A model generated the notes under the pieces. The model did no database searches and was not told the DNA's origin. It saw only the letters and a program-made list of their open reading frames with translations. A stretch of DNA of 64,000 bases from Caecibacter massiliensis. GTDB taxonomy: Bacteria > Bacillota > Negativicutes > Veillonellales > Megasphaeraceae. The position numbers were made by a program, and so were the translations under genes. Shown here piece by piece: positions 59,911 through 64,000 of this stretch. Location of the stretch: assembly GCA_900095875.1 (NCBI GenBank), contig LT608311.1:434001-498000 (forward strand). The letters run 5' to 3'. Position 1 is the stretch's first letter. Each line of letters opens with the position of its first letter.

Positions 59911-59940
59911 GAGAAAAGAGGGCTGAGCCCCAGCCCTCTT
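59911..59940 (-). terminator. Terminator of the 59955-60134 gene
   Basis: Minus strand AAGAGGGCTG / CAGCCCTCTT with a five-base loop and TTTTCTC tail. Confidence 0.85.
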
Positions 59941-59954
59941 TGAGTTCCTGCTTC

Positions 59955-60134
59955 TTAGCGGAAGCTGATAGTCAGCATCCCTTTTCCCATCCACCAGCTG
60001 TTTTCTACCCAGGGGTCTTCCCTAAAGATCTGCTTTGCTTCCTTAATCTTTCTTTCCATGTCTTCCTTGCCGAACTGTTCGCAGGCGGCTTTCTTGCTGA
60101 TTTTCTTTCCATCCAAGGTAATGATAGTTCTCAT
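59955..60134 (-). CDS. Small phage protein
   Basis: A 59-residue protein beginning MRTIITLDGKKISKKAA, with a basic, helical middle and EDPWVENSWWMGKGMLTISF at the end. No family recognised. The ATG follows GCGAGGAAAC, the same leader as the next gene downstream, and a shared promoter motif lies 54 bases upstream. A terminator follows. The conserved promoter and terminator make it a real gene despite its size. Confidence 0.72.
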   Translation of the reverse strand: MRTIITLDGKKISKKAACEQFGKEDMERKIKEAKQIFREDPWVENSWWMGKGMLTISFR

Positions 60135-60187
60135 CGTTGTTTCCTCGCTTTCTTATGCTTTAAGTGTTTTCCCTTTCGGTATGTATA

Positions 60188-60216
60188 TATATCACTCTAA
60201 ACGCATAATATAGCAA
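60188..60216 (-). promoter_or_regulatory. Shared prophage promoter motif, copy upstream of 59955-60134
   Basis: Minus strand TTGCTA (60211-60216), 17-base spacer ending TTTAGAGT, GATATA (60188-60193). Confidence 0.65.
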
Positions 60217-60231
60217 GTCATTTCTGATAGA

Positions 60232-60840
60232 TTATTTGAGGATTTTCCATTCATCTACCCCCGGCACCAGACCAAGGCTGCAGCCCGTGTCCCATGCCAC
60301 GTGGATGGTCCCTATATCGTCGATGAACTGCACCGTACCTTCTGTTCCCGATGCCGGTGCCTGCGGGTCCTCCATATAAATCAGCTTCACCCGCATCCCT
60401 GCCATGCCTGCTTTACTGGTTTCCAGTGCTTTTTTCAGGATGGTGCGGTCGAAGCCGAATTTCCGGTAATCCCGGTCCATCTGCTCATAATACCAAGGGA
60501 ATGGCATCCCACAGTGACGGTCTTCATGCATGATGTAGACCAGTCCCGTAATCATCCCGTTTCCCGTTTGCACTTTGACATCTTTCTTGTAATAGAACGT
60601 CGGGAAGCCTTCGTAGCGGTCCAGCCGCTTTTCGTCGGCCCGAGAGATAGCCCAGACTGTGACAGGGACAATGCTTTCTTCCTTGGGTTCAATGGTGGCA
60701 TAGCAGCCCGTCAGCGAGCCTTTGAAAAGCAGCTCGTAGCCCTGAATGAATCCCGTCCCCACCAGGACGGCCTCGTGGCACCGTACGGCCATCTGCCGTT
60801 CGTCCATATTGCTCCCGTAAGCGATGTAGTATTTCTTCAT
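60232..60840 (-). CDS. Gamma-glutamylcyclotransferase-like (AIG2) protein with DUF4314 tail
   Basis: A 202-residue two-domain protein. Residues 1-140 are an AIG2/GGCT fold: YIAYGSNMDERQMAVRC is the substrate loop and RLDRYEGFPTFYYKK holds the catalytic-type glutamate. Residues about 145-202 (GMRVKLIYMEDPQAPASGTEGTV ... WDTGCSLGLVPGVDEW, in part) match DUF4314, an SH3-like beta domain. ATG at 60840 follows AAAGG. It is encoded after the amidoligase. Cyclotransferases release a cyclic product from glutamyl amides, so it may undo or edit the amidoligase product. Confidence 0.83.
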   Translation of the reverse strand: MKKYYIAYGSNMDERQMAVRCHEAVLVGTGFIQGYELLFKGSLTGCYATIEPKEESIVPVTVWAISRADEKRLDRYEGFPTFYYKKDVKVQTGNGMITGLVYIMHEDRHCGMPFPWYYEQMDRDYRKFGFDRTILKKALETSKAGMAGMRVKLIYMEDPQAPASGTEGTVQFIDDIGTIHVAWDTGCSLGLVPGVDEWKILK

Positions 60841-60883
60841 ATTGCTCATCCTTTCTGAAGGGAATGTCCTTCTACCCCCTTAA

Positions 60884-60903
60884 GGGCAGCCGGAGCTGCC
60901 CTG
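60884..60903. repeat. GC-rich hairpin between amidoligase and cyclotransferase genes
   Basis: AGGGCAGC and GCTGCCCT with a four-base loop and no T-run. It could modulate mRNA stability between the two genes. Confidence 0.5.
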
Positions 60904-60922
60904 TATGCGGTTATCGTTCCCT

Positions 60923-61822
60923 TCAGGCGGCTGCGTGTCTCCATGCGGCGTTGCCCGTCAGGTTCTTCAAAAGGTGGTGGCGGCAGGTCTTGAACTCATC
61001 ACCAATCAGGCCAAGGCGGAGCATCCAGCAGCGGAAGGCGTATTTTTCATTGTCCGTTTCCGTTTTCCGTGCCGAGGCTTTCTTCTGGGTCAGCGCCTGA
61101 TGGGTCATGGCAAGGCAGAACTGGATGTAGGCTTTGATTTCGCCGGCGTGAAGGGTGCCGTTGAAAAGGCGGAACTCGACGGTGCCTTTGGTAAAGGTGG
61201 CGTGGAGGTTCAGGCCGTGGTAGCGGCTGCTGTTGTAATGCATGTTCCGTCCGCAGGGTGCTTCCATGTACCAGAGGTCTGCGAATTTCGCCATCGTTGC
61301 CGGCCGTTTCTTGTTCAGTTCCTTGAGGAAGCGTTCGTTGGTCTTGCGGCAGTAGCGGTGTTCCCTGCCCGGGTTGATGCTAAGTGCGCGGTAGATCAAG
61401 TCTTCCTTGCTGTAAAAGACGTTCACCAGATTCCGCAGGGTCTTCGGCGTGAACCGTTCCGCACCCACATGGATGTGGATGCCGCAAGAGCTGTTGGCGA
61501 AGGCGCCAGCCTTGCGCAAGGTGCGGATGAGTTCCTGCAGGCTCGGGATGTCGTCGTAGGAAAGGATGGGGCTGACCACTTCGGTGCGGTAGTTCGTCGA
61601 AGCTTCAACGGTGCGTCCGCCGACCTTCTTTTCGGGATACAGGCTGGAGTCGTTCATGGCTTTCCATTTCCGTCCCTGTCCGTCTTCTGCAATGTAGGTA
61701 TCGTAAGCTCCGCCTGCGTGGTATTTGCTCCCGGTCCCGAAGAAGGTGGCCATCAGACTGGCCGCCTTGCTGCGGGTAATCCCTGTCATTTCGATTTCGA
61801 TGCCAAAGTGTAGTGTTTTCAT
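60923..61822 (-). CDS. Amidoligase family protein (COOH-NH2 ligase type)
   Basis: A 299-residue ATP-dependent amide ligase of the glutamine synthetase-like fold. Key features are FGIEIEMTG (6-14, metal-binding glutamates), TEVVSPILSYDD, CGIHIHVGAE and TVEFRLFNGT. The C-terminal 45 residues (NEKYAFRCWMLRLGL...) are also found at the end of the neighbouring 283-residue protein. GAAAGGACAGAGAGG precedes the ATG. Comparative genomics has predicted that phage amidoligases joined to AIG2-like cyclotransferases modify peptides or cell-wall groups; the substrate is unknown. Confidence 0.87.
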   Translation of the reverse strand: MKTLHFGIEIEMTGITRSKAASLMATFFGTGSKYHAGGAYDTYIAEDGQGRKWKAMNDSSLYPEKKVGGRTVEASTNYRTEVVSPILSYDDIPSLQELIRTLRKAGAFANSSCGIHIHVGAERFTPKTLRNLVNVFYSKEDLIYRALSINPGREHRYCRKTNERFLKELNKKRPATMAKFADLWYMEAPCGRNMHYNSSRYHGLNLHATFTKGTVEFRLFNGTLHAGEIKAYIQFCLAMTHQALTQKKASARKTETDNEKYAFRCWMLRLGLIGDEFKTCRHHLLKNLTGNAAWRHAAA

Positions 61823-61870
61823 AATCCTCTCTGTCCTTTCTATGTGTGCGTGTGTTCTTTTGGTACACTA

Positions 61871-61899
61871 TATATCACTCTAAAGGCACACAATAGCAA
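61871..61899 (-). promoter_or_regulatory. Shared prophage promoter motif, copy upstream of the amidoligase
   Basis: Minus strand TTGCTA (61894-61899), spacer of 17 ending TTTAGAGT, GATATA (61871-61876). Confidence 0.65.
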
Positions 61900-61935
61900 G
61901 TTATTTTGAGAATAATTATGAATTAAATTGAAAAT

Positions 61936-62787
61936 TTATGGGTTCTGATGCCGGCGTTCCTTCTGCTTTCTGGCATGAGCCTTGGCTTCTTCTTCCGTGC
62001 GGAAGGCGCTCCATCCCTTCAGGCCTTTTAGCAGGGCCATGCGCGATTCGTGGCTGGCCCTGGTCCCCATGCCGATGCGCAGGAGCCACATCCGCAGGTA
62101 GTACTTCTCGTTTTCAGGCTTCCGTGTGTCAGCCTGAACCCGTTTCGCTTTTTTCGCTGCGCTGACCATGAAGGCCGCTAGTTCAATCAGGGCGCGGTTC
62201 TTCACGGCATTGCCGGTTACGGCAATGCAGAATGTCACCGTATCTGCCGCAATCCAGAAGCCCCGCCCTTCCTTGCGATAGTTCTGATAGATGGCAAAGA
62301 AGGAAGTCTGGTCGGTACCAGGTTCTTCTTTCAAGTCTTCCACCAGCCTGTCCGGCACATGGATGTTTTCATGTCCTGCCGCCCGGTTCAGCAGATACTG
62401 CTGGGCGTGGAGCATGAAGACCAGGTTGCGGAGCTGCGCACCGTCCATGCCATCAATGGGAACCTTGATTTCCATCCTGTCCGGATGCGGCAGTGCGTCC
62501 GATCCTGGCGTTTCATCCTGCTCCAGCGGCTCTTGCGGCATTTCGGGTTCCGTTCCTTCTGCCGGTTCCGGCTGCGGAAGGATGCCTGCTTCCTGCAGGA
62601 AAGCCGTGATGGCGGCTTCTGTCTTTTCATCATCGCATTCGATATCGCCGCTGCGAAGGATGCGGAACCCCCGCCCTTCGTAGGCAAAGGCCGGCGTCCC
62701 CGTATAGCGGAGCTTTTCGTTATGGTTGAAGGGGATCAGCTGTCTGGCCAGTTCCTTTCGGTCGTTCAGGTTCGTCTGGATTGTCAT
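61936..62787 (-). CDS. Amidoligase-linked phage protein with shared C-terminal domain
   Basis: A 283-residue protein. The N-terminal 65 residues form a small domain (LRYTGTPAFAYEGRGFRIL), followed by an acidic, proline-rich linker (about 70-100), a middle helical domain, and a C-terminal segment NEKYYLRMWLLRIGMGTRAS that clearly resembles the end of the amidoligase (NEKYAFRCWMLRLGLIGDE). I do not know its function; the shared tail suggests both bind the same partner or assemble together. AAGGAGG precedes the ATG and a promoter motif copy lies upstream. Confidence 0.75.
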   Translation of the reverse strand: MTIQTNLNDRKELARQLIPFNHNEKLRYTGTPAFAYEGRGFRILRSGDIECDDEKTEAAITAFLQEAGILPQPEPAEGTEPEMPQEPLEQDETPGSDALPHPDRMEIKVPIDGMDGAQLRNLVFMLHAQQYLLNRAAGHENIHVPDRLVEDLKEEPGTDQTSFFAIYQNYRKEGRGFWIAADTVTFCIAVTGNAVKNRALIELAAFMVSAAKKAKRVQADTRKPENEKYYLRMWLLRIGMGTRASHESRMALLKGLKGWSAFRTEEEAKAHARKQKERRHQNP

Positions 62788-62818
62788 GGTCTATGTACCT
62801 CCTTGTTTTGCTAGTACA

Positions 62819-62847
62819 TATATCACTCTGAACGCCGATAATAGCAA
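62819..62847 (-). promoter_or_regulatory. Shared prophage promoter motif, copy upstream of 61936-62787
   Basis: Minus strand TTGCTA (62842-62847), 17-base spacer ending TTCAGAGT, GATATA (62819-62824). It begins right after the methyltransferase stop. Confidence 0.65.
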
Positions 62848-62848
62848 G

Positions 62849-64000
62849 TCATTTCTGCATATTTTTCTCAAAAGACCAGGCAATGCCGGCCAGTACGAAA
62901 TACACGCAGGGAAGTGCAACGCCGTTACCCCACATCTTGTACTCTGCAGAATCCCGATATGGATTCAGCAGCCATTTAATGATCTGGTTCCTTGTCTTTG
63001 GTTTCGTCGTTTTGCCCAGTGTCCTGCGTTGCGTCTCGAACACATCCTGCCAGAACCGAATCTCCTCTTCCGTCGGGTTCTCCGTTGCAAGGCCGCTGCA
63101 CCACCAGTCCGGGAATCCCTGCAATCTGGCACACTCTGACGGCATCAGGCGTCGGACACGGGCATGGCGGTTGATGAGCGGAGGATCCTTGTAGTCGGTG
63201 GCCACCAGTGACCCGGCCACTTCTTTTGCCGCCCGGGTGAAATGGGAATTCTTGCTGGCACTGTAGGTCAGCTCCACCACAGCGATGCCGCCCTGGTTGC
63301 TCCCCGGTACATTTCCCGAACGGTCGACGGTCCGGCAGGTATCGCTCTCATAGATATGGTTCCGCATATTGCGGGTGCCGTCCGAGGTCTGCCGTACATC
63401 ATAGGTTTTCTTTTCTCTGTTGCCCCCGCCCTGCAGGACCAGCGGCTGGTTGTTGCCGCCCGTCCCGTACCGCGCCGTGAGTGATGGGTTCACAGAGAGC
63501 GGCCCCTTGTACCGGGCATCGGCTCCATGGTTCTCAAACACCGGACCCGGCAGATTGACGATGACCGGAGGATGATGGGCTTCTGCCCGTAAGGTGTTCG
63601 TCCGCTCTTCCGTCACATCCATTCGGATGCCGCCCTGGTCATTCAGGCAGATTGTGCCTGCCGTTCCAGGGCCAGGCGCAAGACGTCCGGCAGCACCCTG
63701 CCATGCTCGGAAGCCCTGCGCAGAATACCCTGACAGGCCCTCGGACTCAAATAGAACCTTTCCGGCACTTTGTCCATCAAAATCTGCGACAAGGTAGATG
63801 CGCTTTCTTCGCTGGGGGACGCCCCAGTATTGGGCATCGAGGACGCGCCAGGCCACAGAGTACCCGTTTCCCAGGATGCATCCCGCAGGCTGCCATCTGG
63901 CACAGCCAGCCACTGAAACCGCAGGGTCTTTGATGCGGCAGATTTCTTCAAGGACCGTCCGGAAGTCCTCTCCCTTGTTGCTGGAGAAAGCCCCAGGGAC
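62849..64000 (-). CDS. DNA (cytosine-5) methyltransferase, N-terminus outside window
   Basis: The frame is open through base 64000, giving the C-terminal 383 residues of a C5 cytosine methyltransferase. Visible are VPGAFSSNKGEDF, YWGVPQRRKRIYLVADF (motif VIII, QRRxR), a long insert in the target-recognition region, RRLMPSECARLQGFPDWW (motif IX) and MWGNGVALPCVYFVLAGI (motif X). Catalytic motif IV (PC) lies beyond the window. Such stand-alone phage methyltransferases protect phage DNA from host restriction. No restriction gene is near. Confidence 0.93.
   Translation of the reverse strand, partial: VPGAFSSNKGEDFRTVLEEICRIKDPAVSVAGCARWQPAGCILGNGYSVAWRVLDAQYWGVPQRRKRIYLVADFDGQSAGKVLFESEGLSGYSAQGFRAWQGAAGRLAPGPGTAGTICLNDQGGIRMDVTEERTNTLRAEAHHPPVIVNLPGPVFENHGADARYKGPLSVNPSLTARYGTGGNNQPLVLQGGGNREKKTYDVRQTSDGTRNMRNHIYESDTCRTVDRSGNVPGSNQGGIAVVELTYSASKNSHFTRAAKEVAGSLVATDYKDPPLINRHARVRRLMPSECARLQGFPDWWCSGLATENPTEEEIRFWQDVFETQRRTLGKTTKPKTRNQIIKWLLNPYRDSAEYKMWGNGVALPCVYFVLAGIAWSFEKNMQK

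Larger units (their letters stand above)
20839..64000. mobile_element. Temperate contractile-tail prophage, right end beyond the window
   Basis: Host genes stop at 20838 and a nearly continuous minus-strand phage gene set runs to the window edge. In order it has integrase, excisionase, a mosaic cargo zone, serine recombinases, replication genes, lysis genes, tail (Xkd type), head (HK97 type), terminase, and early accessory genes including an amidoligase and a C5 methyltransferase. No phage repressor or right attachment site is visible. All major structural genes are open, so the particle-forming part appears intact. Confidence 0.93.

Overview
The window (64 kb) looks like a chromosome segment from an anaerobic Negativicute, most like Megasphaera or a close Veillonellales relative. 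The signs are a trimeric autotransporter that carries both an outer-membrane YadA anchor and an SLH domain, spermidine synthesis with a carboxy(nor)spermidine branch, a TM1266-type hydrogenase-system regulator, and moderate GC. The genus is inferred from gene content; no 16S or housekeeping marker is present.

Layout. (1) 1-1.7 kb: two unrecognised genes on the minus strand, divergent from a GntR/FCD regulator, with a GTATAC-type operator at the promoter. (2) 1.7-7.5 kb: a five-gene polyamine operon on the minus strand (arginine decarboxylase-like, spermidine synthase, agmatinase, carboxynorspermidine synthase, carboxynorspermidine decarboxylase) behind a leader with a strong intrinsic terminator. 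(3) 7.8-18.7 kb: a tightly packed ten-gene minus-strand operon: a TM1266-like regulator, a pair of nitrogenase component-1-like proteins, HypF, HypC, HypD, HypE, a second component-1-like pair, and a NifH-like ATPase. HypCDEF make the Fe(CN)2CO group of NiFe hydrogenase, but no hydrogenase subunit, HypA/HypB, NifB or other nif gene is present. This is the best candidate for an undescribed system: a nitrogenase-like two-component reductase whose metallocofactor may use an Fe(CN)2CO unit. (4) 18.8-20.8 kb: ygiD-like dioxygenase, a methyltransferase and a low-molecular-weight protein tyrosine phosphatase.

(5) 20.9 kb to the window end: a prophage, almost wholly on the minus strand, whose right end lies outside the window. 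Its left end has a Tn916-type integrase and excisionase. Then comes a mosaic zone with truncated copies of the phage DNA polymerase and a serine recombinase, an IS21 istB remnant, and a 1430-residue adhesin as cargo. Next are a frameshifted and a second serine recombinase, replication genes (DNA polymerase, DUF2815, DUF2800), lysis genes, a PBSX/Xkd-like contractile tail, an HK97-type head and the terminase. Upstream of the terminase sit an amidoligase/cyclotransferase group and a C5 cytosine methyltransferase. Two details stand out: a canonical A AAA AAC slippery site that would make a -1 frameshift tail-chaperone fusion, and six copies of a shared promoter-like motif (TTGCTA, 17 bp, with AGAGTGATATA at the -10 side). 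A plus-strand moron with its own promoter and terminator lies between the chaperone and tape-measure genes.

The host genes in (2) and the adhesin may be linked biologically: SLH domains of Negativicute outer-membrane proteins are known to bind peptidoglycan carrying covalently attached polyamines. Most functional calls rest on motif recognition by eye; starts were chosen from ribosome binding sites and gene overlaps.
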